Shown here: in pieces, positions 1 through 11,166 of the stretch
Layout of the letters: each line of letters starts with the position of its first letter
Numbering within the stretch: position 1 is the stretch's first letter
Source: Bryoerythrophyllum caledonicum
Lineage: Eukaryota > Streptophyta > Bryopsida > Pottiales > Pottiaceae
Reading direction: 5' to 3'
NCBI GenBank assembly: GCA_963971425.1
Contig: OZ020525.1
Span: 10,027,560-10,091,559 of the forward strand
DNA: 64,000 nucleotides
The notes under the pieces: generated by a model
What the model was told of the DNA's origin: nothing
What the model saw: only the letters and a program-made list of their open reading frames with translations
Database searches by the model: none
Made by a program: the position numbers and the translations under genes

Positions 1-416
1 TAGGGATTTTTTGAAATGTTGCTACACACCCTGTTTTCTTGTAATGGGGGTAGAGGCAACTCGTTCATCGTCACAGTATAACTGATGTGAGAGCATTGCT
101 CTCACAATAGTAGTGTCGTTACCCCACACACACTAAGTTATGCTGCAGCAATTAGAAGTAGATTCAGCTTGTGGTCACCTCCTTTGACGACAGCACGAGT
201 ACCTCCCTAGTATCACAAGGGTAATACATGAGGACCACAAGGGTAGCAGGCTAGTATCACGCAAGCAATAGCTGAGATCCAGTGACTTCCTGTGAGTGAT
301 GCGCTCAAAATCGAAACCAACCCCATCTTAGATCACACAAGGTTCACTATTTGGTGATTCACTTTTCAATTCATGTGGCAATTGTTAACTTGACATTGAC
401 ATTGTGATTGATGCAG

Positions 417-586
417 GTGGGCTCACAATTACGCACACTTTGATCGGAAAGCATCCAGTTCAAACAGTACCTTGTTTGTCAGATTCAAGGACTTTGTCCA
501 CGCCGAACAGGCTGCTAGCACCGACAAATTCCTCGCCGATTTGAACTCTTTCTGGAGTTTTTGTGGTGGATTCCTACATTTTCTAG
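417..586 (+). other. Possible isolated coding exon
   Basis: A 170-base open stretch lies between a good acceptor (gatgcag before 417) and a donor (GGTGTGTG after 586). In the frame starting TGG GCT CAC it encodes about 56 residues, including FVRFKDFVHAEQAAS and DKFLADLNSFWSF, with no stop. The base composition is more gene-like than its AT-rich flanks. I do not recognise the protein and cannot link it to other exons. It may be a gene fragment or chance. Bases 1-416 show nothing I can interpret. Confidence 0.25.
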
Positions 587-1170
587 GTGTGTGCATGTTA
601 CGTTGTTGAAATTTCTTATTTTCAAATCTTTTTCAAAAACCTCAATTTTTTAAGGACTTTGAAGCATCTAATTGGATGGATGGAATTTCATCCGCACTTT
701 TTAATCCATTTAGCCAAAATACAAAACTTGAATAGTAATATTGTAAACTGAATGGTTTTTCATCTTCATTGCTTCGGATGATCTCCAGGCTCCTATTTCA
801 GTGGAAGAAACGATTTTGAAAGTTGAGATCATCTTCCTGATCAGCAGGGCGGTTCTTTCTAAAGATGTTACAATGAGTACATCTCAGCCTTACCTTGAGG
901 CTCCACAAGACATTGCACATTCGATCGATCCTCCCATTGAACCTGATCAATCGGGTCGTGTCCTCACCATCTTGAATCACAAGTGTCAAGTGTGAATCCA
1001 GCTCACTCCAGTTCCGCTAACGAGACCAGCTTTTCCGAGCTGCCGAGACCATGATTCCTCCATGTCAATGATCGATCCACCCCCCGAGACGTGCACACTG
1101 TTCATCTCCAGCCAAACTAGTTGCCAATCAGTCTGAAGCATATTTATACACACAATCATAGTTTTTCTTT

Positions 1171-1272
1171 AGTCGCGAGCCTAAGCACTCTTTTCTCTCA
1201 CCATTTGGGCGATGGCTGGAGCGCTCCAGCAATCGCCCAACTAGTAAGAGAAAAGAGTGCTTACTCGCGACT
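1171..1272. repeat. Near-perfect 102-bp palindrome (foldback)
   Basis: The left arm starts agtcgcgagcctaagcactc and the right arm ends gagtgcttactcgcgact. The arms pair almost throughout, with only a few mismatches or single-base bulges, and meet at a ggctggagcgctccagc centre with essentially no loop. Pairing weakens beyond 1160 and 1283. A transcript would form a stem of about 50 bp. It could be a small foldback transposon, a small-RNA precursor or a recent inverted duplication. No target-site duplication is obvious. Confidence 0.75.
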
Positions 1273-1473
1273 GAAGAAGATCGTAGCGACAAGGAGTTAT
1301 TGAAACTGAGAGCTTCTAAGTTGAGGGCAAATAGAAGAGTTTAGAACCAAAGAACACCTCTCTTTGAGCTTCTACTTGTCTAGCGGGTCATTATTCGTAG
1401 AAAGTTTAATTTACTTATATAAAATTAACACACTGCAAGTAAGGTTCAACATAGAGTTCAATGTGAAAACATT

Positions 1474-1847
1474 CATACTACTAAAATCATAATCTACGCA
1501 ACGAACCACACTATTGAAACGTTGCAGTCAACCGCGCAGTGAATCATGAACTTACCTTTTCTTTTTTATAGTTTGTAACATTAAAACTACATTAAAATGG
1601 TTGGATTAATGCGTTGCAAAGCAGGCGCCATACATACTACTAAAATCATAATCTACGCAACAAACCACGTAGCAATCAACGAAGCAGTCAACCGTGCTGT
1701 GAACTATTGAAACATTGCAGTCAACCGCGCAGTTAATTGCGCAGTCAACCGCGCAGTGAATCATGAACTTACCTTTTCTTTTTTATAGTTTGTAACATCA
1801 AAACTACATTAAAATGGTTGGACTAATGTGTTGCAAAGCAGGCGCCA
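1474..1847. repeat. Two-copy tandem duplication (157 and 217 bp)
   Basis: Copy A (1474-1630) and copy B (1631-1847) both begin catactactaaaatcataat and end with gcaaagcaggcgcca. Copy B has an extra segment made of further repeats of the gcagtcaaccgcgcagt motif. No coding potential is seen. The remainder of 1280-2050 is AT-rich with nothing recognisable. Confidence 0.8.
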
Positions 1848-2058
1848 ATTGCTAATATAACAATAAATAAATGAATGAGTTATTAAGTTTTATAGAAATG
1901 ATTTAATATTAAAGAAGTGATCACAGAAAACTGGCCCACTTCAGACCAGCGACTGGACAATATCCAAATGAATGGATCACGTGGATGAGGTTAAGCATAT
2001 TGTACACAAAAAGTAGATTTCTGGTCTGAAGTGGACCTCAAACACGGCTCAGATTATC

Positions 2059-2252
2059 AGTTTCGGTTCCTTTGATGGGAAGTTTCAGTTCCTTTGATGT
2101 GAAGTTTCAGTTTCTTTGATGGTTAGAGTGTTATCATCAGTTTGATGATCAGAGGGTTTCGGTTTCTTTGATGGACATAGCATGGCTAGGGTTGTGTTTT
2201 TGGAGGTCATGGCTAGGGTTGTGTTTTTGGAGGTCATGGCTAGGGTTGAGTT
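2059..2252. repeat. Short tandem repeats
   Basis: A GTTTCAGTTCCTTTGATG-type unit repeats three times (about 2059-2121). It is followed by a catggctagggttgtgttt unit repeated three times (about 2181-2252). The segment 2253-3490 has no gene I can support. It holds only a short plant telomere-like motif, accctaaaccctaaacc, near 3010. Confidence 0.6.
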
Positions 2253-3493
2253 TTTTGGATCAGTGGGACATGTTTGCTAGGTTTCACTTTCTTTCATGAT
2301 CAAAGTTTCTTGGACATGGACGACGTGAGGATGTTTGTTAGAAAGGCAGTTCATTAGGATGTGAAGTTTGTGTAGCTGAAACTGATGAAACACTACAACT
2401 CTTCACCCTCTCGATTGCATGCTACTTTGGGTTTAGGGTTGAGAAGCGCAAAGCTTTTGAAGATTTTCGATGTGGGGTTTTATAGTCTAGGTGAGTGCTC
2501 ATTGTGGGTAACGATTCAGTTGAGAGGAGCCCTTGAATTCTTTGTTATGTGAAAGTTAGCTCTTGAACAGTATGCTTTCTCTGTTTTGACTGATGGGGAG
2601 TGTTTCTTTGTTTGTTGTGTGATTGTATGTTTTTCTTGAGGTCAAGGTTGTGGGAGGTGGTAACTGGCGCTATGGTCGAGGGCCATGAGGTAGTGTGAGT
2701 AGAATTCATTTCATACAGTTTGGAGAAAACTAGCTCTTCCAGTTGAAAGTTGTGTGTTGGTTGTTGTCGCAGTATCTGATTGTTCAACTCAAGAACATGA
2801 GCAAGGTTTCATCTCGAGATTTCTGCTTCTGACTGGTGACGTTGAGAGCTTTGAAGAATTCAGAAGAGGTCAGTATGATCCAAATTCCAGTCTACAGGGC
2901 TTGAAAGTCCTAGTTCTTTTCTGTGGTGGCTTTTACTTGTCAGGGTTTAGTAGGGCTTAGACCTCTTATTGTTTGCCAACCACATCTAGATGCACAATGA
3001 TATGATATTTACCCTAAACCCTAAACCTCAAGGGTGCCGCAATACCGACTCATGTGGGCTATTTTCCTGTAGTCCTGGGGCTCGTATTTGCAAAGGCTCG
3101 GCCACAAGATACCGGCGCAGGTCAATTCACCTTGTATGGTATGAGCTTATCTTTGAATTCATTTTTCATGTGCTTATTGTTCACTGGGCTCCTAAAACGT
3201 GCAGACCTCTTCCAGATCTTGTGCTATCTGGAGAGAGATCACCTCTGTAAAGGTACTAACAAGGTTCGGTGAGTAAATGTTTCTAATCTCTGAATTAGTT
3301 AGCTTCTGATTTCGAAGTTGCACTAATTTCCCTATGCAAGTACTGTTCTTGACTGGCTGCTGGATTTCTTCAATGCTTGAGACTTATTTAATCGACTGTT
3401 GCCGCTAGTTGTTAAATAGAACATATGCTTTTTCCTGAAGGCTATTGTCATCTTCAGCTGAACAGTTTTAGGGTTTATCCTAGAGGTTCGGTT

Positions 3494-3565
3494 GCGTTTG
3501 TAGTCCAACGGTTAGGATAATTGCCTTCCAAGCAATGGACCCGGGTTCGACTCCCGGCAGACGCA
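3494..3565 (+). tRNA. tRNA-Gly (anticodon TCC)
   Basis: A 72-base cloverleaf. The acceptor arm GCGTTTG pairs with CAGACGC, with discriminator A at 3565. The anticodon stem-loop ATTGC-CTTCCAA-GCAAT places TCC at 3527-3529. The T-arm is CCGGGTTCGACTCCCGG, which also supplies the internal B box. No T-run follows: the next tRNA starts 3 bases later, which suggests both are read in one RNA polymerase III transcript. Confidence 0.95.
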
Positions 3566-3568
3566 GGT

Positions 3569-3585
3569 GCTGGAATAGCTCAGTT

Positions 3586-3618
<33 letters not shown>

Positions 3619-3642
3619 GAGGTTCGACCCCTCCTTCTAGCG
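3569..3642 (+). tRNA. tRNA-Asn (anticodon GTT)
   Basis: A 74-base cloverleaf. The acceptor arm GCTGGAA pairs with TTCTAGC, with discriminator G at 3642. The anticodon stem-loop GTGG-CTGTTAA-CCAC places GTT at 3603-3605. The T-arm contains GGTTCGACCCC. It lies 3 bases downstream of tRNA-Gly on the same strand, and a TTTT run sits 5 bases after its end. Confidence 0.95.
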
Positions 3643-3646
3643 ACTC

Positions 3647-3650
3647 TTTT
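3647..3650 (+). terminator. RNA polymerase III T-run after tRNA-Asn
   Basis: TTTT immediately follows the tRNA-Asn gene. It is the first T4 run after both tRNAs, as expected for a shared terminator of a Gly-Asn transcript. Confidence 0.7.
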
Positions 3651-4195
3651 GTTACATTTTGCTGCTTCTCACGTTGAATTTTGCACCAAAGCCACCTCCA
3701 TGTTTAGTTTTATGAGTATCGATGCTCGTAGAGTTGAGCGGTTTTTCGGTGCCACTTTCTCTGGGTTCGTTTGGTGCTCCGTGTTTTGGACTTGCTGATG
3801 ACGCAGTAGAGTTTCTATCGTTGACATGAATCATCAGCTGATGTGTGTGGACCATTGATGTCTTTTTTCTTGCATCGTACATATCAGTGGCGCAGGTGAA
3901 TCAAGATAACGGATTGTTTTTGTACAGCTTGATCTCGATACAAGCATGAAGAATGAAGAATGGTGTTGCAGGGGCATCTGATAGGGATGCGTCTATAGAG
4001 TTTGCAATTACTGATACACGTACGTTGTGCTCCTCTTTTTCAGTCTTAAGTAGGTATTAGCTGTATTGAAGTGAATTGTTTGCTAGCAACGTCGTGACAC
4101 ATTTGATGAGCATGTGGATGCCATCAAGTTAGATCACTAGAATATATCTTTGTTTAAAAACTGAATGACAGATTGTGAGAATCCAAACACCTGTT

Positions 4196-4612
4196 GCGCT
4201 CAGGTATTGTACATCCTTCTAGCAGAGCTACTCTAACACTAGCGCTTGGAAAGGACTGCAGACAGGGGAGCTGGGCAGAGACATGCAAGCAATGCACAGA
4301 CATGTGACCTGTTCAAAGACATGTTGCTTCTCAGGTGCCGTGTTTTTAACTATTTATTTGACTGCAACCACAGTGATAATGGTGCGCTCAAGTTTTGTAC
4401 ATCCTTTTTGCAGAGCTATTCTTATCCTAGTGCTTGGAAAGGACTGCAGACACGGGAGCTGGGCAGAGACATGAAAGCAGTGCAGACATGTGACCTGTGA
4501 AAGACATGCAAGCAGTGCACGGATATGTGACCTGTGCAAAAGACATGATGCTTTCTCAGGTGCCATGTTTTTAACTATTTATCTGACTGCAACAATAGTG
4601 ATAATGGTGCTG
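4196..4612. repeat. Tandem duplication of a ~190-bp unit
   Basis: Copy 1 (about 4196-4383) and copy 2 (about 4384-4612) share gcttggaaaggactgcagac, gggagctgggcagagacatg and tttttaactatttat. Copy 2 has an extra internal repetition of the gacatgcaagcagtgcac/gtgacctgt motif. No credible ORF is present. The flanks 3651-4195 and 4613-4892 hold nothing I can name. Confidence 0.75.
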
Positions 4613-4892
4613 TCATACAGTTAGTCTGGCATAAGGCATGATTTCCTGTCGAGGGTGATGAGTGATCATACCGGTGTGGCTCTGATTCACTGATAGAAAT
4701 TAGTCTATGATTATTTCATATGCATAACGTCTTGTCGTTTACAATATGTTTTGTTACTGCTTTCACGTTTGCTTCATTGTGTCCATATCTACTTTGTTGA
4801 GTCCAGGACTATTTTGATTTTATGTCTGGGAGGTTTTGGAAGTTACGCTACCAAAAAACCACAGACATTGAAGTGCTCAAGCATGTGGGTAA

Positions 4893-4976
4893 TGTCAGCA
4901 GTGGGGTTCGAACCCACGCCCCCTTACGAAGACCAGAACTTGAGTCTGGCGCCTTAGACCACTCGGCCATGCTGAC
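4893..4976 (-). tRNA. tRNA-Leu (anticodon CAA)
   Basis: On the minus strand the acceptor GTCAGCA pairs with TGCTGAC, with discriminator A at 4893. The gene is 84 bases, with the long variable arm expected of a leucine tRNA. The anticodon stem-loop CCAGA-CTCAAGT-TCTGG gives CAA. The D-arm begins TGGCCGAGTGGTC and the T-arm holds GGTTCGAACCCC, both intact. A T6 run on the minus strand (4853-4858) lies about 35 bases downstream. No intron is seen. Confidence 0.95.
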
Positions 4977-5144
4977 AGTTCCCATGTATACTCATGGATC
5001 CTCCGAACAAGGCCTGTAGAACAGATAGCTGACGTTGATGCGTCCTTTCGTATTATCTATAACAGCAAAACATTTGTGCTATTGGTTTTAAACCCTCCTC
5101 TGATTGTTTGTATTGATCGAGCTTGTTATGGCGGTAACTGTTTT

Positions 5145-5291
5145 TGTGTGAAGCTTGGTTGGTGCTTACGGGAAGCTTGGTTGGGTGCTTGTGTGAAGCT
5201 TGGTTGGGTGCTTGTGTGAAGCTTGGTTGGGTGCTTGTGTGAAGCTTGGTTGGGTGCTTGTGTGAAGCTTGGTTGTGTGCTTGTGTAAAGC
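5145..5291. repeat. 23-bp tandem array, about 6 copies
   Basis: The unit is gtgtgaagcttggttgggtg plus ctt, repeated nearly perfectly in the centre and decaying at both ends. The minus-strand open frame across it (repeated HKHPTKLHTSTQ-like text) is an artefact of the repeat. From 5300 to 6380 I see no gene, only AT-rich DNA. Confidence 0.9.
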
Positions 5292-6380
5292 TCGATGTCT
5301 GCTACCATAGGTCAAATGCACCTTCGGCACTTGGACGTCGAATAATTAATTAAAGTCAAAAAAGTGGTTTAGACTTTCTAAAAGAAATTTTAGCTGAATT
5401 CGGCAGGAGTTTGCAGATTACTTTATTTAGCCTATTTTGATATCCAAGGGGATTGAATCTAAGACCACAAGCTCCCTACTAGGAGCTCTTTTGCACACAC
5501 TTCCAAGAATCAAGGCTTTCCAAGCCATAACTTCCCATTGATGTCCATGGTGTCCAAAGATTTTGCATAGTAATCTTTTCTTCAATTTCGGCATTTTCAC
5601 TCAATAATTTCCCAAATAATTTGGCATGCCTTTTTGAATTAATTATAGCCGAAGGTGCCCTTCACCTACGGTATAATACCGAGACTTAGAATTATAACTG
5701 GATGCATTGTAATCTTGTGACGTTTCTTGAGAGCTAGGTTGCCGAGGAACACAAAAGTATTTCGATAATCTGCTGTCATTTGACTGTAGCCTGCTTAAGG
5801 AGAGCAATGGAATTGAAAACCGACGTCTATCCAAGTAAAGTAAATGAGGTGTAGACATGTGACCCCATACTACTCGCAGCTGCCTGAATCGGAAAATTTT
5901 GAATCCTACTAAGCCATGCTCAAAATAGGTAACAACGGCACTTCTCGGATCTCTTTAAACCATGTAGATGGGAAGGGAGTGTGGACAAAACCTAACCCCT
6001 ATTTTTATGTTGGAGGGGGGCCAAATCAGGCCAAGGTCGGCTCTCCTACTATATTTTGGGGGCCAAAAAAATCCTGAAAGAGCTTCTACCCTGGCCTACC
6101 CTCGGTGACATCCGTCTACATGAAATAAAGAGATCCGCACTAATCAACATGGCCTGTGCCCTTGGAAAATACTAACGACAGAGGAAGGAAGCGCAACAAC
6201 CCTTATTTTTTTGCGATTTGGAGCCAAATTGCGGAAAATAAATCCCAATAAAGGGATATTCCCGAAAAATGTGGAAAATTTATGATTTCATGTTGCCAAA
6301 ACTTCATTGATGACCGTTGCTATATCACCATATTGCCACTACTGAACAGCCCGGACACCATCCTATCGCCAAAAAGGATG

Positions 6381-8082
6381 TACAGTCCCCGGCAATATGT
6401 CTTGTAACCTGACATGCATTCTTACAGTCCACACCTTGTGGCGTTTGGGTTTGTAAATTACATCACACAAATGATGTCAGCAGGATATTGCAAGATCTGG
6501 GTAGATAAGACCTATCCAGATAAGTGATGATTCACGAACTTCCAAAAATAGAAACGTCATGAATGAACACGTTCAGTTCGTGGAGTTGCTTGGTTACTTA
6601 AGAGAATATATGTTAGTGATAGAATCACTAGAGAGGACAGATTTGAGTGATTTCTATGTTGCATTTGTGGTTGTGAGGATTGGCTTGAGTGAACCCAATG
6701 TTCTGGTGGTTGATTTGAGTACTCATTACCTAGACGTTTTGGTAGTAAAGCTTTCAGTTTTGTTGTAGTAGTGTGTATGCAACACTGTTAGTCACTCTTG
6801 CTTCAAGAATTGTGTCCAATTTAGTGTGTGACTCTTCATTGACACTATGAATGGGAAGTACTTGACTGAAGTAGAACAAGCCACGATAGTTGGGATGAGT
6901 AAAGGTGGCATGTCTATGACTCAAATTTCAGCCGAAGTTGGGAGACCAAAAGCTACAGTTTCAAGAGTTCTAAAGAGGTATCGTGAACGTGGCACATTGG
7001 GACTTGCAGACAAGTGCGGAAGACCACGGAAATTGACGAATGCTGACGTGCGAATTCTCAAACGGGAGCTTATGAAGAATCGTCGTGTACCTCTTGCCGA
7101 ACTTGCAGGTAATATGTCTACACAAGTTGGTGTCAGGACCTTGCGGAAAGAGTTGCATGAACTTGGCATTAACAATCGTATAGCAGTTAAGAAACCGTTT
7201 CTTAATGTTAAACATAGGGCAGAGAGGTTGGCCTTTGCAAGAGAATACTTGGATTGGACATTTGAAGATTGGAATAACGTCATTTGGACTGATGAGGCAT
7301 CTTTTGAAGTTGGCAAGCATTCACGTACAATTCGTGTATGGTGAACTGCTTATGAAAAGTATCAATGGGACTGCTTAGCGCCCACTTTTAAATCTGGGAG
7401 GACTTCAATTATGGTATGGGGTGCTATTACTGGCTCTAGCAAGTGTTATTTGGTGTTAATTCCTTCAGAAAAACGCACTGCTGAAGATTTTGTAGAGGTA
7501 GTGTATGAGTCTGCACTACAACATTATTACTACCACCATGACAACTATGAGTGCCTCATTTTGATGGAAGATGGTACACCAGTACATCGCTGCACTCTTT
7601 CAAAACTTTGGAGGGAAGAAGTTGGAATACGGAAACTTAAGTGGCCAGCAAACTCACATGATCTCAATCCTTTAGAGAATTTATGGAAGCAATGCAAAGA
7701 TCAAGTGCAACTTAAAAATCGGCCAAGGAACAAAGACGAAATGTGGGCTTCAGTGAATAGGGCATGGGAAAATATATCTCAAGAGGCTATTAGCAAGCTT
7801 ATTTCCACAATGCCAGATCGAATGCGAGCTGTTGTGCAAGCCCGTGGTGGTAGTACTCGATGGTAGGGGATACATGACTTTGGTGCAATTTAGTGGATAA
7901 TTTGTAGCAAGAGAGCTGAAATTGTTGTTGCAGTAGGCTTCTACAAGCTAGTAGCTTTCCAATGATATGCTGAATGCTTGTTGTTACTCTAAAATTTTGA
8001 AGTTATATATATTTATTTTTTCTCCTGTGTGTGTCGGAAACCAAAAGTGCAAAGGTTACAAGACATATTACCGGGGATTGTA
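6381..8082 (+). mobile_element. Tc1/mariner-type transposon with TIRs and TA target site
   Basis: The element spans 6383-8080, flanked by TA at 6381-6382 and 8081-8082, the classic Tc1/mariner target duplication. The terminal inverted repeats are 28 bp (6383-6410 and 8053-8080). The left end begins CAGTCCCCGGCAATATGTCT and the right end, read inward, begins CAATCCCCGGTAATATGTCT. They match at 26 of 28 positions. A single transposase frame lies inside. Length (1.70 kb), TIR identity and an almost intact frame point to a fairly recent insertion. The reconstructed empty site would be ...aaggatg-TA-cgattct.... Confidence 0.93.
6847..7866 (+). pseudogene. Tc1-family DD34E transposase with one in-frame stop
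   Basis: The frame has 339 codons from ATG 6847 to TAG 7864-7866, interrupted only by TGA at 7342-7344 (codon 166). The N-terminal half carries a helix-turn-helix DNA-binding region (MTQISAEVGRPKATVSRVLK, residues about 24-43) and a GRPRKLT motif linking to a second one. The catalytic residues are in place: D149 in WTDEASF, D242 in LMEDGTP and E277 in NPLENLW, with 34 residues between the last two, so it is DD34E. In Tc1 proteins the tryptophan before the stop is commonly followed by arginine; a CGA-to-TGA change at a CpG would explain the stop (inference). Without readthrough, only the part up to codon 165 would be made. It remains possible that the stop is a base-calling error. Confidence 0.9.
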
Positions 8083-8454
8083 CGATTCTATGTTTCCGAA
8101 GATGAATTCTCACAAATGGATATTTATGGAATTAACTTGATTTTGTCTGGTTTCAGGAGAAAGCCAGAAGTGCTACAGCTCCCTGGCATCTGTGGACGGA
8201 GGAAGAATCATGTTCACGTGGAGTAAGGAGCGTCGGATTGGCTGCTGCTGACATCTCCATGTGCACCATTCCTGACCCACTTCCGCCACGCTTTGGATTT
8301 TTATTAGCTTCGGCAGATGCTATCTTTCTGTCTGTTGGAGTTATTTTGGAGAATGTCGTTTCTCGATCGTTCCACCATTTTCTTTCTTTAGTATAACAGT
8401 TTGCTTCCTCTAGACTCACCCAGGAAATGAAACAAAAATATCCTACCGAAATAG

Positions 8455-9354
8455 TCTCACACCAAAAACACTTCAAACTTGTTGGATTCTAGTGCAATGA
8501 ATGAAGAAGGAAACAAAAAAGTCGATTTCTAGTTTGGTCCGTGCGATCTCAAATACGACCTATTAAGTAACATACTCACAAAATTTCATGAACTTTGACT
8601 GCACGGATTGAAAGATTATAGTGTTTAAAGTCGAACAAATGGTTCATTTTCTTCCCTACGTTCAGTAGATCAACAGACTTTGACTTCACTTGGCGCCAAT
8701 TTTTTGCACTATACAAGGTTTGACTCCATTACCATTGTGTTAAGCATGATGTTAGTTCCTTATACACCAAATTTTAGAGGTAGAGGAGGGGTGTGGCATA
8801 TTCCAAACAATTGTGCAAGGAGTGGAGGTTCAAAAATTGCCAATTTTCTTTTTCATTTTTTGTGAAATTAATATATTTTAGATGGATAATCCGAATGGTC
8901 AATAAGTAGATTTACACTACATATTGTTGTAAAACCAAAAATAAAAATAAAATGTGAAGATCTCTAGGTTTTATGTGGAAAAGAAGAATTTTTTTGGCTC
9001 GACAATGTGTGACAATGTGTGAAAATGTTTGACTGGGGTCACTAAAGACAAGAACTATTTTTACAATATGAAGGGGAGAAACATGAATTGCTAGTATCAA
9101 AAATCTCACATTCAATAGAGTGTCCTACCAAAAGTTTTATACATGCCAGAAGTACCCGCTCTCCCCATTTGAAATTCAAAACCCTATAATGTTTCATTAT
9201 ATGTCGGATTAAGGAAAAAAGTGTTCTTCCACTGAGGTCTTGGTAATGTCCTTCTATAGTAAAAATTTCAAAGTGGAATGTTGGAAATTGACACCATAGG
9301 AAAGTGACTGAACTTTCAAAAAGCCCATTTCTGACACTTGGTCCTCTAGGCGTT
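8455..9354. mobile_element. TTAA-family element, left end lost
   Basis: This copy shares the family's internal landmarks: caccaaaaacacttc, tgaaagattatagtgttt, a block around TTTTTAGAGGTAGAGGAGGGGTG, and agatctctaggttttatgtgg. It ends with TTGGTCCTCTAGGCGTTA, a decayed version of the family's right terminus. The left TTAA/CCCCTAAAGG end is missing. No transposase is encoded. Confidence 0.65.
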
Positions 9355-9437
9355 AGCTCTTTATCATCTTTGGTTGTAGTAAATATTGTATTTGAGAATT
9401 GGTCGCGCCATAGCCAGGCCGGCATTAAAGGGTTTAA

Positions 9438-10222
9438 CCCTTTTACCGCCAAACTATGTTTATGGAAAAACCAAGGTTTCTACTGATTTTTTTCTTTGAA
9501 CCGAATTTGATGGAAATACAATGCCTAATGTTGATATCTAACCTTACAAAATTGAACTTAATCCATGACCTAAACTTTGGGAAAGTTTGCACAACATCCA
9601 ACGGTTGATGAGATAGATTATAGTGTTTAAAGTTACCGTATATTGGTAATGAAAATTGTAGATTTTAATGGGTGTACTACTTTAATAGATTCTTACAAGA
9701 TTTTTTTTACTTTGAATTAGAGCGGTTCCCATGTGCACTAGGTTGATAGCTTTGCATTGGCACATCATATGTGAAGAAAATATATTTACACAATTATTGG
9801 TGATTTTTTTGCTTTTTTCTACTTGATTGTATACAAAAATGTTCCAACCTTATACAAATCAAAATGGAAGTTTCGTATGTGAGGACAAAGATCAACAATC
9901 ACCAATGAATGAAGAATGTCTCAAAGACAAAATTTAATCATAATTTAAGATCAAAATCAATGTGTGAAATACAACATAGTAAGTGGCATGGTATTCATTG
10001 TATTCACTATATTTTAGTATATTTGATGTATTTTGTGTTGTATTCCTAGCTTTTCCAAGAATTCTATAAATCCAAATCATGATCTGATTGTTGGAAAGTG
10101 CTCATGTAATGTGTGCGCAAATCTGATCCTCACATCTTGAAGCCTAATTTGTCATGGATTTCATGCAAATTGAGTTTCAGTACCTCTGGAGTCTCATTTG
10201 AGGCTTCCTAGGTGGTAAAGGG
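9438..10222. mobile_element. Second TTAA-flanked element (CCCTTTTACC ends)
   Basis: TTAA occurs on both sides (9434-9437 and 10223-10226). The ends CCCTTTTACCGCC and, read inward from the right, CCCTTTACCACC form short imperfect inverted repeats. The interior is AT-rich, non-coding and related to 31545-31775. It belongs to a separate subfamily from the CCCCTAAAGGACC elements. From 10223 to 11166 there are only degenerate repeats of gtgatacccat type. Confidence 0.6.
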
Positions 10223-11166
10223 TTAAGATCTTCATGTATACCATATGCCGTGGTGGCTTGAGTACATGATTAATTCAAAATGGAGAGTTGCCAAAATTTT
10301 GGAAATATGAAGTTTTTCTCTATGTGATTATCCATGTAGTGTCAAGGTGGTACCCGTACAATGCCTAAGTGATACCCATATAATACTTAGATGATACCCA
10401 TTGTGTGCGAATCACTACGTCAAAGAAAAATAATTCTTTCAGTGGAGAGGTGCCGAAAGTGACCACTCGGTATGGTGTAGCCAAAGATATATGCTTGCAA
10501 AATTTTAGAACATTTAAATATTAATCGTAGGAGATTGAAAGACCACAATTATGTTAGAAGTGAAAATGGCTTTTTCTTTTCTTTTCCTTGTGCATCAAGA
10601 TGGTCATCTACCGTGGACTTCAATTTGGTTTTGGATTCTTACATTACAAAATGTTCTAAGTTTATAAATTATACTATTGTGGTGTGGAATAACACTCTTC
10701 TAAAACTCATGTAAAGCGCATGACCCCATTATATAAACTTCAAGGATTTATTTCAAACTGTGTACTCTGTAGTAGGTGAAAACTTGAAAAGGATTAAATC
10801 TAACTCATTTTGTCGGAGGGAATCTATGTAGGTCAATGAATTACCTCAAGGCAACTCCATAGATGAGATTTATTTGCCTTGTTTAATATTTCCTAGTCCT
10901 CTCATGCCATATAAAAAATAAAAAGATGCATAAACCCATTTCTGTTCATTCTTTTATTTAACAAGCCATGTTAGGAAAAATGACTAATTGAAAAAGTTAT
11001 GGTCTAAAAAAAGTATGCTTTTGGAAAGAATATTTTCCATCACATGTTTCATAACATTCATAAGCTAGAAAAACCGAATCTTTTGTAATGGTGGCAAAAA
11101 TGGAATATGATTGAATTTTCATATGATTCTATTTCTATTGTAGGATTTCATCTTAAACCAATTTAA

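Noticed and set aside
5126..5308. Open frame of HKHPTKLHTSTQ repeats as a repeat protein
   Set aside because: Generated by the 23-bp tandem array; it shifts out of frame with copy number.
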